Source: Fictibacillus arsenicus (GTDB lineage Bacteria > Bacillota > Bacilli > Bacillales > Fictibacillaceae). Taken from it: DNA of 64,000 bases. Location: positions 1,488,001-1,552,000 of the forward strand of contig NZ_CP016761.1 of NCBI RefSeq assembly GCF_001642935.1, given 5' to 3'. The notes beneath the pieces were generated by a model. That model did no database searches and was not told where the DNA came from. It worked only from the letters and a program-made list of their open reading frames with translations. Numbering within the stretch: position 1 is the stretch's first letter; each line of letters opens with the position of its first letter. This document shows positions 31,123 through 40,232 of this stretch, piece by piece. The translations under genes were made by a program, and so were the position numbers.

Positions 31123-31173
31123 TTGACAATAATATATGATTTTTCTGAAAATAAACTTGAAATCATATATGAT
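31123..31173 (+). promoter_or_regulatory. Promoter and GntR-type operator of the hpa operon
   Basis: TTGACA at 31123-31128 is followed by two copies of ATATATGATTT-like sequence: 31132-31142 and the perfect palindrome ATCATATATGAT at 31162-31173. The half-sites are 30 bp apart centre to centre, consistent with autoregulation by the FCD-GntR repressor encoded just downstream. Confidence 0.6.
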
Positions 31174-31192
31174 TTGAGATTAACATAGGATT

Positions 31193-31849
31193 ATGAATAC
31201 TCAACAAAAACCCAACAAGCAGCAATATGCTTATCAAGTCATCCGTTCCCGCATCTTAGATGGAAGATATCCGCCTGGCCACAAACTCGTAATTGACCAG
31301 CTGGCAAGGGAGCTTCAAACGAGTGCCATACCTGTTCGTGAAGCGATCAGGCTGCTCGAAGCTGATTCCCTTATTTCTTTCAAACCTTATTCAGGAGCGA
31401 TCGTTACCCCCTTTGATGAAGAGGCATATTTAGAGACATTGTCTGTACTTGCCGTACTAGAAGGCTTTGCAACAGCAGAATCATCTAAGTCCTTTCCTCG
31501 CGAAAAACTCGATGAACTAAGAGCGTACACCAAGTTAATGGAAGAAGCACTTGATTCACTTGATTTTTCTCTTTTCTCAAACTACAACAAAGAATTTCAC
31601 AAACTAACCTACAAATATTGCTCAAACCAGTTTTTAATGGAACAAATTCATTCAACTTGGGAGAGACTTGGTACAGTCCGAAAGAGCGGTATGACTATGA
31701 AACCTTCCAGAATGAAACGATCCATTGCTGAACATTACCTGTTAATTGAAATGATTGAAAAGAGAGAAGATCCGGAGAAAATTGAGTCTTTTACACGCAA
31801 TCATAAGTTGAACACGCTGAAAGCTTTTCTTGAGGACAAATCAAGTTAG
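31193..31849 (+). CDS. GntR-family (FCD) transcriptional regulator of the hpa genes
   Basis: 218 residues: N-terminal winged helix (YAYQVIRSRILDGRYPPGHK ... TSAIPVREAIRLLEADSLI) and C-terminal all-helical FCD ligand domain (about residues 80-215). It is the first gene of the aromatic-degradation operon and probably represses it until an aromatic acid or pathway intermediate binds. The DapA-like gene begins 34 bases later. No strong ribosome binding site precedes the ATG. Confidence 0.9.
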   Translation: MNTQQKPNKQQYAYQVIRSRILDGRYPPGHKLVIDQLARELQTSAIPVREAIRLLEADSLISFKPYSGAIVTPFDEEAYLETLSVLAVLEGFATAESSKSFPREKLDELRAYTKLMEEALDSLDFSLFSNYNKEFHKLTYKYCSNQFLMEQIHSTWERLGTVRKSGMTMKPSRMKRSIAEHYLLIEMIEKREDPEKIESFTRNHKLNTLKAFLEDKSS

Positions 31850-31883
31850 CCCAAAACGATCAATTACTAAGGAGATGAAAAGA

Positions 31884-32807
31884 ATGAATGCAGAAGAAGC
31901 AAAAAAGACGCTACGTGGATCCATCGCGCCTATCATTACCCCTTTCCATGATGATGAATCACTTGATCTTGATACGCTTAAAAGTTTAATAGACTGGCAT
32001 ATCCAGTCAGGGAGTCATGGTATATCTGTAACCGGAACAACAGGAGAGCCCTCCTCACTAACGCTGAAAGAACGCGAACAAGTGATGGAAACAGCCATTA
32101 AGGCTGTAAACAAACGTGTACCGATCGTCCCGGGTACAGGCTCAACAAACCACCAAGAATCACTTCATCTCACAAAACTCGCACAAGAAATGGGAGCAGA
32201 TGCTGCTATGGTCATCGTCCCATACTACAACAAGCCTTCACAGCATGCTTTGTACAAACATTTTAAGACAATTGCAGACAGTGTGGATATCCCGCTAATC
32301 ATCTATAACATTCCAGGAAGAACAGCCGTTAACCTTGAAGTGAAAACACTTGCCCGCCTTAACGAAGATTGTCCGAATATTATCGGTGTAAAAGAATCGA
32401 ATAAAGACTTTGAACACATTAATCGTGTGCTATTAAACTGCGGACGTGACTTTATGCTGTATTCAGGAATCGAACTGCTTTGCTATCCGATGCTTGCAAT
32501 CGGTGGAGCTGGATACATATCCGCAACAGCAAACGTGCTGCCATCAAAAGTAGCTGAAGTATATAACGCATGGGAAGCTGGCAATGTAGAAGAAGCAATG
32601 AAGCTTCATTATGATCTTATGCCATTGAACGATGTTCTCTTTAAAGACACGAACCCAGCACCTTTAAAAGCTGCACTTGGAATGATGGGGAAAATCAATC
32701 CAACATTGAGAATGCCAATGGACTTGCCGGCAGAAACCTTGCAGAAGGAAATCAGATCTGTACTTGCTGACTATGGATTAGTAGAAAAAATAGGGAGTGA
32801 AGCGTAA
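31884..32807 (+). CDS. DapA-family aldolase of the homoprotocatechuate pathway
   Basis: 307-residue class I aldolase/lyase of the DHDPS/N-acetylneuraminate lyase family. It has GTTGEPSSL, catalytic Tyr in IIYNIPGRT and Schiff-base Lys in IIGVKESN. AAGGAG lies before the chosen ATG; an 18-codon longer frame is rejected. In this operon the final step normally needs HpaI, a metal-dependent aldolase splitting 2,4-dihydroxyhept-2-ene-dioate to pyruvate and succinic semialdehyde; no hpaI is present, so this enzyme may do that job (inference). Lysine biosynthesis is unlikely in this context. Confidence 0.88.
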   Translation: MNAEEAKKTLRGSIAPIITPFHDDESLDLDTLKSLIDWHIQSGSHGISVTGTTGEPSSLTLKEREQVMETAIKAVNKRVPIVPGTGSTNHQESLHLTKLAQEMGADAAMVIVPYYNKPSQHALYKHFKTIADSVDIPLIIYNIPGRTAVNLEVKTLARLNEDCPNIIGVKESNKDFEHINRVLLNCGRDFMLYSGIELLCYPMLAIGGAGYISATANVLPSKVAEVYNAWEAGNVEEAMKLHYDLMPLNDVLFKDTNPAPLKAALGMMGKINPTLRMPMDLPAETLQKEIRSVLADYGLVEKIGSEA

Positions 32808-33599
32808 ATGAAACATGCGAGAGTGATATATGAAGGAAGAGAACAAAAAGGCACGGTAACAGACGAAGTCATTACATTTTCATCAGGAAAAACAGCAAGC
32901 ATAAAGGACATTGAAACATGGCTTCCGCCTTTTCAGCCAAATAAGATGATCGGACTTGCACTGAACTATGCTGACCATGCAGATGAACTCGGCCTCGAAA
33001 AGCCAGCTGAACCCGTTCTTTTTATCAAACCAAATTCATCTCTAGTCGGACATAAAGGGCAAGTGTTCTATCCAGACGGAGCAACTTACATGCATTATGA
33101 AAACGAACTTGCCGTTGTGATCGGTAAAGAAGGAAGAAACATTAAAACTGAAAATGCGATGGATTTTGTAAGCGGTTACACAATTGCGAATGATGTAACG
33201 GTCCGTGACTTCGTTAACAACTGGTACCGTCCGCCTGTACGTGCAAAGGGACATGATACGTTTGGTCCGATGGGTCCCTTTTATGTGGATGCTGCAGATA
33301 TTCCTGATGTAACAAACCTTGAACTCCGCACATATGTGAACGGTGAACTCAGACAGCAAGGCAACACGAAAGACTTGATGTATTCCATTCCTGAAATCAT
33401 CGAGTTCGTGTCTTCATTTATGACGCTAGAGCCGAACGATGTGATCTGGACGGGAACACCGAAAGGAATCTCCCACGTACATCCAGGAGATGTTGTAAGA
33501 CTTGAAATCGACTATCTTGGCGCATTGGAAAACACCATTGTTGATGGCCGTTCAGAAAAGGTGCCAACGGGAGGGAAGGACAATGAAGCCAGAAGTTAA
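32808..33599 (+). CDS. hpaG: Fumarylacetoacetate-hydrolase-family decarboxylase/isomerase (HpaG)
   Basis: 263-residue FAH-fold enzyme. Metal ligands appear as MHYENELAVVIG (E-x-E) and ANDVTVRDF (Asp); GTPKGISHVHPGD near the end is family-typical. HpaG decarboxylates 5-oxopent-3-ene-1,2,5-tricarboxylate and isomerises the product. The length matches a single FAH domain rather than the fused two-domain E. coli enzyme. The ATG follows the previous TAA directly and the gene overlaps hpaE by 17 bases. Confidence 0.87.
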   Translation: MKHARVIYEGREQKGTVTDEVITFSSGKTASIKDIETWLPPFQPNKMIGLALNYADHADELGLEKPAEPVLFIKPNSSLVGHKGQVFYPDGATYMHYENELAVVIGKEGRNIKTENAMDFVSGYTIANDVTVRDFVNNWYRPPVRAKGHDTFGPMGPFYVDAADIPDVTNLELRTYVNGELRQQGNTKDLMYSIPEIIEFVSSFMTLEPNDVIWTGTPKGISHVHPGDVVRLEIDYLGALENTIVDGRSEKVPTGGKDNEARS

Positions 33600-35097
33600 C
33601 GAGACGATCCGTCATTATATTAACGGACAATTCGTTTCAGGCCATACCGGTGAATTCTTTGTAAACTTGAACCCTTTTACAAATGAAAAAATAAATACAG
33701 TCAGTGAAGGGACAAAGGAAGATATTAACCTCGCTGCAAAAGCGGCAAAAGAAGCCTTCAAAAGAGGACCTTGGGGGAAGATGAAGCAAGAGAAGCGTCT
33801 TCAGTACATCTATAAAATTGCGGATTTAATCGATCGTGACATTGAAGAGATCGCCTTGCTGGAGTCCTATGACACAGGTCTTCCGATTGCACAAACAAGA
33901 AAGATGGTCGGCCGTGCAGCAGATAACTTCAGATTTTATGCGGAGATGGTAAAGAACCGCATGTCTGGTGAAGCGTATCACGTGGATGACGAGTTCATGA
34001 ACTACACCATTCAAAAGCCTGTTGGTGTTGCAGGACTGATCACACCATGGAATGCTCCATTCATGCTTGAAACGTGGAAAATCGCTCCAGCTCTGGCGAC
34101 GGGAAACACAGTTATTTTAAAACCAGCCGAGTGGTCGCCACTGACAGCTAACAAGCTAGCGGAACTGGTTGATGAAGCAGGATTGCCACAAGGTGTCTTC
34201 AACGTTGTTCACGGATTTGGTGAGAAAGCCGGAGCTTCCCTTGTCGCGCATCCGGACGTGCAGCTTATCTCTTTTACAGGGGAGACGAAGACAGGATCGG
34301 AAATTATGAAGAACGGAGCGGATTCTTTAAAACGCTTCTCGATGGAACTTGGCGGCAAATCTCCAATTATCGTATTTGATGACTGTGACATGGAACGCGC
34401 AATGGATGCTTGTGTTTGGGGAATCTTCTCTTTTAACGGTGAGAGATGCACAGCGAACTCCCGTTTGTTTGTGCAGGAATCTATTAAAGATGAATTCGTG
34501 GCCAAGCTGAAAGAGAGAGTTGACAACATTATTGTCGGTGACCCATCCGATCCTGATACAGAAGTTGGACCGCTCATTCATAATGATCATTATGAAAATG
34601 TGAAACGCTATTTGAAGATTGCAGAAGATGAAGGGGCTGAAGTCTACAGCCAGCAGCTCTCTGAATCTCATAAAAAAGGAAACTTTGTAGCTCCTACTCT
34701 TTTATTAAATGTAAAAAATGATATGACTGTTGCTCAAGAAGAAATTTTCGGTCCGGTACTCTCAGTAATGACCTTTAAGGATGAAGCAGAAGTCATCGAC
34801 TATGCAAATGACATTAAGTACGGCCTTGCGGGTTATGTCTGGACAAATGATATGAAAAAAGGCCTTCGTGTGGCAAACGCTGTTGAAGCAGGCATGCTGT
34901 GGGTGAATTCGCAGAACGTACGTGATCTTCGCATTCCGTTCGGAGGTTCAAAAAATTCAGGAATCGGCCGTGAAGGCGGGCATTACGCGTTTGAATTTTA
35001 CACAGAAATGAAAGTTGTGCATGTGGCGCTCGCTGACCATCACATTCAGCAGTTCGGTAAGAAAAAACAACCGCTTCAGACCGAAGCAAAACACTAA
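33583..35097 (+). CDS. hpaE: 5-carboxymethyl-2-hydroxymuconate semialdehyde dehydrogenase
   Basis: 504-residue NAD-dependent aldehyde dehydrogenase. Catalytic Cys is in FNGERCTANSR and Glu in SMELGGKSP; WNAPFMLETWK is the substrate and cofactor pocket segment. It oxidises the ring-cleavage semialdehyde made by HpaD. The ATG with GGGAGGGAAGG upstream is chosen, overlapping hpaG by 17 bases; 27 more in-frame codons upstream lie wholly inside hpaG. Assignment to HpaE rests on the operon. Confidence 0.92.
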   Translation: MKPEVNETIRHYINGQFVSGHTGEFFVNLNPFTNEKINTVSEGTKEDINLAAKAAKEAFKRGPWGKMKQEKRLQYIYKIADLIDRDIEEIALLESYDTGLPIAQTRKMVGRAADNFRFYAEMVKNRMSGEAYHVDDEFMNYTIQKPVGVAGLITPWNAPFMLETWKIAPALATGNTVILKPAEWSPLTANKLAELVDEAGLPQGVFNVVHGFGEKAGASLVAHPDVQLISFTGETKTGSEIMKNGADSLKRFSMELGGKSPIIVFDDCDMERAMDACVWGIFSFNGERCTANSRLFVQESIKDEFVAKLKERVDNIIVGDPSDPDTEVGPLIHNDHYENVKRYLKIAEDEGAEVYSQQLSESHKKGNFVAPTLLLNVKNDMTVAQEEIFGPVLSVMTFKDEAEVIDYANDIKYGLAGYVWTNDMKKGLRVANAVEAGMLWVNSQNVRDLRIPFGGSKNSGIGREGGHYAFEFYTEMKVVHVALADHHIQQFGKKKQPLQTEAKH

Positions 35098-35109
35098 GGA
35101 GGGATTTCT

Positions 35110-36585
35110 TTGCCTGCACGTACGGGGGAACAATATATTCAAGGAATCAAGAAGGCAAAAAATAACGTTTGGATTCATGGTAAAAAAGTTGATGATGTAC
35201 CTTCACATCCAGCATTCCGAAACATTGTGAGATCCATTGCCAACCTGTATGACCTCCAGCATGAAAAAGCAGACAAGATGTTATATACCTCTGAGAAAAC
35301 AGGCGATCAGGTAGGCCTGTCCTTCATCGCGCCTAAAACAGTTGAAGATCTGATCCGCCGCCGTGAGATGATTTCCGAATGGGCAGGATACACGGGCGGA
35401 ATGATGGGACGTACGCCGGATTATTTGAATACAAGTGTGATGGCGTTTGGTACATCGGGAAGCTTCTTTGCTCAAGATGATCCGATGTTCGCAGAAAATG
35501 CAAAAAAGTATTATGAATATTGCCGGGAGAATGACATCAGCTTAACGCATACGCTCATTCATCCGCAAACAAACCGTTCAAAAAGGCAATCCGAACAAAA
35601 AGACCCATATTTATCAGCTCGTATCGTTGAAAAGAACAAAGATGGAATCGTTGTAAAGGGAGCCAGATTGCTTGCAACACTTGGGGGAGTTACTGATGAG
35701 ATCGTTGTATTCCCTTCAACGTTAAACAAGGCGTCCTCTGATGATGATCCATACGCAATGGCATTTGCGATTCCGAACAACACAGATGGTCTTAAGTTCT
35801 TATGCCGTGAATCTTTCGATCAAGGCAGAAGCCAGTGGGATCATCCCTTAAGCTCTCGTTTTGAAGAGAGTGACGCAATTGTTGTATTTGATAATGTTCT
35901 CGTTCCATGGGAGCGTGTTTTTGTCAGCGGCAACTCTGACATCTGCAACCGCACATATGTGGAGACGAACGCGATTGTTCATATGGCACATCAAGTTATT
36001 GCGAAGAATACAGTTAAAACAGAATTCGTCCTAGGGGTAATCTTGAACATGATGGAATCCATCGGAATAGATGTGTTCCCGCATGTAAAAGAAAAAGCGT
36101 CTGAAGTCATGCTCATCTTAGAGACAATGCGTTCTCACTTATACCGTGCAGAACACAATGCATCGATCGATAAATATGGCAACATGACACCAGACTTTGC
36201 CCCATTAAACGCAGCGCGTAACTGGTATCCGAAGATGTATCAGCGTATTGTGGAGATCGTGAAAATTCTTGGTGCATCCGGCTTAATGGGAATACCGACT
36301 GAAGCAGACTTTAATGCTGATGACATCGGTGAGCTCGTTCACCGCTATACCCAAGGCGCAAATATTGATGGATATGAGCGTACTCAATTATTCCGTTTAG
36401 CATGGGATATTTCGATCAGCACGTTCGGCGGACGCCAAGCTCTTTATGAATATTATTTCTTTGGCGACCCGGCGCGTATGTCAAATATCTATTATGATCA
36501 ATTCAACAAAGAGCCTTATAAAGCAATGGTGAAAGACTTTTTAAATCGTGTGAAATCCTCAAATCACAATTATACGAGTGTATAG
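35110..36585 (+). CDS. hpaB: 4-hydroxyphenylacetate 3-monooxygenase, oxygenase component
   Basis: 491-residue flavin-dependent hydroxylase of the HpaB family (acyl-CoA dehydrogenase-like fold). It uses FADH2 supplied by a separate reductase, HpaC, which is not in the window. Recognised by TGGMMGRTPDYLNTSVMAF and the HTLIHPQTNRSK flavin and substrate region. The TTG start is 8 bases after AAGGAGGG. It converts 4-hydroxyphenylacetate to homoprotocatechuate, the first pathway step. Confidence 0.93.
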   Translation: MPARTGEQYIQGIKKAKNNVWIHGKKVDDVPSHPAFRNIVRSIANLYDLQHEKADKMLYTSEKTGDQVGLSFIAPKTVEDLIRRREMISEWAGYTGGMMGRTPDYLNTSVMAFGTSGSFFAQDDPMFAENAKKYYEYCRENDISLTHTLIHPQTNRSKRQSEQKDPYLSARIVEKNKDGIVVKGARLLATLGGVTDEIVVFPSTLNKASSDDDPYAMAFAIPNNTDGLKFLCRESFDQGRSQWDHPLSSRFEESDAIVVFDNVLVPWERVFVSGNSDICNRTYVETNAIVHMAHQVIAKNTVKTEFVLGVILNMMESIGIDVFPHVKEKASEVMLILETMRSHLYRAEHNASIDKYGNMTPDFAPLNAARNWYPKMYQRIVEIVKILGASGLMGIPTEADFNADDIGELVHRYTQGANIDGYERTQLFRLAWDISISTFGGRQALYEYYFFGDPARMSNIYYDQFNKEPYKAMVKDFLNRVKSSNHNYTSV

Positions 36586-36598
36586 GGAGGTAGAGACG

Positions 36599-37582
36599 TT
36601 GGATTTTAACATTATACGTATCGCGCGAGTTGTCATGAACGTGACTGATCTCAACGCTTCCCGTGATTTTTATGTAAACGCACTAGGGTTCATTGAAACG
36701 GCATCTACTTCAGAATGGATGGCTTTAAGAGGATTAGAAGAGCATTGTCATCATAGCCTTCTTTTGAAAAAAGCCGAAAAACCAGGCGTGCATGCCGTGA
36801 GCTATAAAGTGTGGGAAGATGGTCACTTGAATGCTTTAGAGTCCTTTTTTAAAGGAAAAGGGGCGAAAGTACTTTGGAAAGAAGCTGATATGTCGGTTGG
36901 AATCGGCAAAACGCTGTGTGTGGAAGACCCTTCAGGCATTCCTCTCGAGTTTTTCGTCGAAATGGAAGGTGCTGAGCGCTGCATTCAAAAGTATGATTTA
37001 TACCGCGGTGCCCGTGTTCAGCGCATCGATCATATCAACTGTATGGTTCCTGATGTGGAAGCAGCTGTAGCATTCTATACGGATGAACTCGGATTTAGGG
37101 TTTCAGAGTATACAGCTACGGAAGATGACAGGACTTGGGCTGCATGGCTTCACCGAAAACCAACCGTCCACGACGTAGCATTCATGAATGGTGAAGGTCC
37201 GCGTCTTCATCATGTCGGTTTCTGGCTGTCAGATCCGATGAGTCTCATTCATTGCTGTGATGTGATGGCAAGTATGGGCTATGCAGACAATATCGAACGC
37301 GGTCCAGGCCGTCATGGATTATCAAATGCCTTTTTCCTTTACATTCGTGACCCGGATGGAAACCGCATCGAATTGTATAATGGGGATTACTTAACAAGTG
37401 ATCCAGATTTTAAGCCTGTTAAGTGGGATATTAACGATCCGAGAAGGCAGACGTTTTGGGGACATAAAGCCCCTGATAGCTGGTTTAATGAGGCGACTTC
37501 GTTTTTAGATATGGAAACTGGCGAGCCAGTGAAGCAAAAAAGCCCGACTTTGGCGCAGCGCAAGCCGGACTTTGTAACGTGA
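36599..37582 (+). CDS. hpaD: 3,4-dihydroxyphenylacetate 2,3-dioxygenase (extradiol, VOC type)
   Basis: 327 residues, two VOC modules as in the Fe/Mn homoprotocatechuate 2,3-dioxygenases. The C-terminal module holds the metal triad: His in RIDHINCMV, His in RLHHVGFW and Glu in NRIELYNGDY. It opens the aromatic ring to 5-carboxymethyl-2-hydroxymuconate semialdehyde, the HpaE substrate. TTG start 8 bases after GGGAGG. It is the last gene of the operon; a strong terminator follows. Confidence 0.93.
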   Translation: MDFNIIRIARVVMNVTDLNASRDFYVNALGFIETASTSEWMALRGLEEHCHHSLLLKKAEKPGVHAVSYKVWEDGHLNALESFFKGKGAKVLWKEADMSVGIGKTLCVEDPSGIPLEFFVEMEGAERCIQKYDLYRGARVQRIDHINCMVPDVEAAVAFYTDELGFRVSEYTATEDDRTWAAWLHRKPTVHDVAFMNGEGPRLHHVGFWLSDPMSLIHCCDVMASMGYADNIERGPGRHGLSNAFFLYIRDPDGNRIELYNGDYLTSDPDFKPVKWDINDPRRQTFWGHKAPDSWFNEATSFLDMETGEPVKQKSPTLAQRKPDFVT

Positions 37583-37596
37583 TTATATAAAAAGGG

Positions 37597-37635
37597 AAGC
37601 TGACTCGGATTTTTGCTCGAGTCAGCTTCTTTGCT
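37597..37635 (+). terminator. Terminator of the hpa operon
   Basis: AAGCTGACTCG / CGAGTCAGCTT, an 11-bp perfect stem with a ten-base loop, followed by a short T-rich tail. Confidence 0.85.
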
Positions 37636-37800
37636 CGTCCAGCGAGATTTATACTCGCTGGACGGAATTTATGAGCGCTTAATGGAATTTGTGCTCGCCA
37701 TACGGATTTTGTGCTCGCCATGCAGAATTTATGCTCGCCATACGGATTTTACGAGCACCATACGTAATTTATGAGCAACATACAAATTGTGAGTCCACAA
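37630..37800. repeat. Eight degenerate ~20-bp tandem units (GCCATACGGATTTTGTGCTC-like)
   Basis: Eight units of 20-22 bp, core GCTCGCCATACGG-ATTT. The first two units face each other as a 10-bp palindrome (GTCCAGCGAG / CTCGCTGGAC). The units directly abut one another with no unique spacers, so this is not a CRISPR. The rest of this 321-base gap to iadA shows only an A/T-rich promoter region. Confidence 0.75.
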
Positions 37801-37903
37801 GAAGTAAATTTTACATTTACCTTTATGGTCTTTTTCATTGATAATAGATTTATTATTATAAATCATGCATTTTAAGAAATAGGTAATAAAAAGGACTGAT
37901 ATT

Positions 37904-39076
37904 ATGTTTACAATGATTAATGGCGGCGAGGTATATGCACCTCATCATCTTGGAAAAAAGGACATATTAATAGCTGCAGGAAAAATCGCAAAAATCTCAG
38001 ATCACATCGAATGGCAATCATCCGATATTGACATCCATGTGATCGATGCAACAAACAAGATTGTTACACCTGGATTTATTGATGCTCACGTTCATATTAC
38101 AGGGGGCGGCGGAGAAGGCGGATACAAAACAAGAACGCCAGAGATTTATTTGTCCGACGTAACTCTTGCTGGTGTCACGACCATTGTCGGAGTAATTGGT
38201 ACTGATGGCACTGCCCGCACGATGACAAATTTAATCGCAAAAGCGAAAGCGCTTAAAGAAGAAGGAATCTCTTGCTATGTACACACTGGCTCTTATCAGG
38301 TGCCTGTAAAAACGCTGACAGGAAGCATCGAAACCGACATCATGATGATTGATGAGGTTATCGGAGTTGGAGAGATTGCTATTGCCGATCATCGATCCTC
38401 TCAGCCCCAGGCTCATGAACTCGCAAGGCTAGCCTCGCAAGCACGTGTTGCAGGCATGCTGTCTGGGAAAGCGGGTGTAGTCAACATCCACCTCGGTGAT
38501 TCAAAAAGTATGCTTTCGTTAATTGAAGAAGTAATTGAAACGACGGATCTCCCAGTTTCTCAGTTTTATCCGACGCATATCAACCGCAATTCATATGTGT
38601 TTGAAGCGGGGATCGAGTACGCCAAAAATGGTGGCTATGTAGACTTTACAACAAGTACAACGAAACAGTTTATTGAAGAAGGCGAAGTGAAATGCAGCGC
38701 GGGGTTAAAGCGAATGATTGATGCGGGAGTGCCTAGTGAACTCATTACATTCACCTCTGATGCACAAGGAAGTTTGCCTGCTTTTAATGAACGGGGAGAA
38801 TTTACCGGACTTCGTATCGGTAAAGTGAATTCGCTATATAAAGAAGTAAAAGATGCTGTCCTTCATGAGGGGATACCGCTTGAAACCGCCTTGCAGACGA
38901 TTACAAGCAACCCTGCGCGAGTTCTAAAGCTTAAAGAAAAAGGAGTTCTTGCAGAGGGACTTCATGCTGATCTTGTTCTTCTGAAGAAGGATGACCTGAA
39001 CATTGATTCTGTAATTGCACTCGGTCAAGTGATGGTTCTGGACGGAAAAGCGATAATAAGAGGAATATTTGAGTAA
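37904..39076 (+). CDS. iadA: Isoaspartyl dipeptidase
   Basis: 390-residue amidohydrolase of the IadA family. The first metal pair is in PGFIDAHVHITGGGGEGG; the bridging carboxylate Glu appears in VGEIAIADHRSS, later His in VNIHLGD and FYPTHINRN, and the catalytic Asp in FTSDAQGS. It hydrolyses beta-aspartyl dipeptides from damaged proteins. Single gene with its own terminator. Confidence 0.93.
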   Translation: MFTMINGGEVYAPHHLGKKDILIAAGKIAKISDHIEWQSSDIDIHVIDATNKIVTPGFIDAHVHITGGGGEGGYKTRTPEIYLSDVTLAGVTTIVGVIGTDGTARTMTNLIAKAKALKEEGISCYVHTGSYQVPVKTLTGSIETDIMMIDEVIGVGEIAIADHRSSQPQAHELARLASQARVAGMLSGKAGVVNIHLGDSKSMLSLIEEVIETTDLPVSQFYPTHINRNSYVFEAGIEYAKNGGYVDFTTSTTKQFIEEGEVKCSAGLKRMIDAGVPSELITFTSDAQGSLPAFNERGEFTGLRIGKVNSLYKEVKDAVLHEGIPLETALQTITSNPARVLKLKEKGVLAEGLHADLVLLKKDDLNIDSVIALGQVMVLDGKAIIRGIFE

Positions 39077-39077
39077 C

Positions 39078-39103
39078 GGAAGCTCACTTCAGCTTCCTTT
39101 TTC
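39078..39103 (+). terminator. Terminator of iadA
   Basis: GGAAGCT / AGCTTCC, loop CACTTC, then TTTTT. Confidence 0.88.
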
Positions 39104-39171
39104 ATTTTTCTGAAGAGAAATATATGGTAAAATAGACAGCATACATACAAAAAAATTAAGGTGGCGATCAC

Positions 39172-39627
39172 ATGGCGAAACAGGAAACACCAACAAAGTT
39201 AAGTCCTGAATTGTTTGAACACCTGCAAGGCGAGCAGCTTGTATTGCTTGGTACAGTTGACGCAGAATCCAATGCTCCATCCGTAAATGCAATTTCCTGG
39301 GTAAAGAGTTTATCAGAAGAAAAAATCCGTTTTACAGTAACAAACAATTCCCGAATCGTTACTAACATTCAAGCCAATTCTAATGTAGTGATGACAGTTG
39401 TCGGGCTTGAAACCGTTTATTCGATTAACGGAAAAGCCAATATTCTGGAAAACGCTATGGCGGATGTACCTCTTAAGCTTGCAAAAATTGAAGTAGATAT
39501 TGAACACGTATTTGAGAGCATGTTCTGGGGTGCTAAGATCGTCCAAGAACCTGTATATGAAAAAACGTATAACGAAAAGAAAGCGAAAGAGCTGGATGAG
39601 CAGGTATATGCAGCTCTTATGAAGTAA
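39172..39627 (+). CDS. Pyridoxamine 5'-phosphate oxidase-fold flavoprotein
   Basis: 151-residue FMN-binding split-barrel protein. The region LVLLGTVDAESNAPSVNAISWV is the typical opening of the family. The fold binds FMN, heme or F420 in different members; the substrate is unknown here. AGGTGG precedes the ATG. Single gene, terminator behind. Confidence 0.82.
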   Translation: MAKQETPTKLSPELFEHLQGEQLVLLGTVDAESNAPSVNAISWVKSLSEEKIRFTVTNNSRIVTNIQANSNVVMTVVGLETVYSINGKANILENAMADVPLKLAKIEVDIEHVFESMFWGAKIVQEPVYEKTYNEKKAKELDEQVYAALMK

Positions 39628-39662
39628 AAAGCCACCCAGAAATTATGAGGAATCATCAGGGG

Positions 39663-39692
39663 CCGTCTTACAGCATATTAAGGCGGTTTTTA
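39663..39692 (+). terminator. Intrinsic terminator
   Basis: CCGTCTTA / TAAGGCGG stem with one G-U pair and TTTTT. Confidence 0.82.
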
Positions 39693-39719
39693 TTATACCG
39701 AAAAAAGAGGGTGACTGAA

Positions 39720-40109
39720 ATGAAAGCTGCCTGGCGTATGCTGCTCTTTTCTGGATTGATATCAGTCTTTACCGGTATTTTCTTTGTAACGGACTTGTTA
39801 AAAACTAAGTCAGCGGCAGGGATGGGAGTATGGGGCTACTTTCTTTTATTTTGGGGGATAGCGGCTGTCATGATCTCGTTTAAACGGCTGCCGTTTTTTT
39901 GGTTGATGAAAGTTTTAGCTGCAGCAGGTATTTTCCTTCATGGATCACTTGTTTTATATTGGCTTCTGTTTCCTGAGGGTCTTGGACAGGAATTGGGTAA
40001 GGGAAATTCATTTTATGGGATAACCTCAGGGCTTTCAGCTGTTTTCTGCATCTTTATAATCGGGAAAAAGACGAAGAAAAAAATCCGTTCGCATTCAATT
40101 TCTAAATAG
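39720..40109 (+). CDS. Four-helix membrane protein, unknown function
   Basis: 129 residues with about four membrane helices and a strongly basic C-terminus (KKTKKKIRSHSISK), probably cytoplasmic. The ATG after GAGGGTG is preferred; a longer frame would run into the preceding terminator. No family recognised. Confidence 0.75.
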   Translation: MKAAWRMLLFSGLISVFTGIFFVTDLLKTKSAAGMGVWGYFLLFWGIAAVMISFKRLPFFWLMKVLAAAGIFLHGSLVLYWLLFPEGLGQELGKGNSFYGITSGLSAVFCIFIIGKKTKKKIRSHSISK

Positions 40110-40232
40110 TGTGCTTTTTTGGATTATGATAAAATTATAGAATGAACGACTCCTTGTTTTTCCTCGATTCCGTTTTAAAAGTGTTAACGATGGCAACGAT
40201 GAGGGTATGAGGAAGAAAAGGGTGAGAGAACG

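Noticed and set aside
37630-37800. CRISPR array
   Set aside because: The ~20-bp units are degenerate and abut with no unique spacers; no cas genes are nearby.
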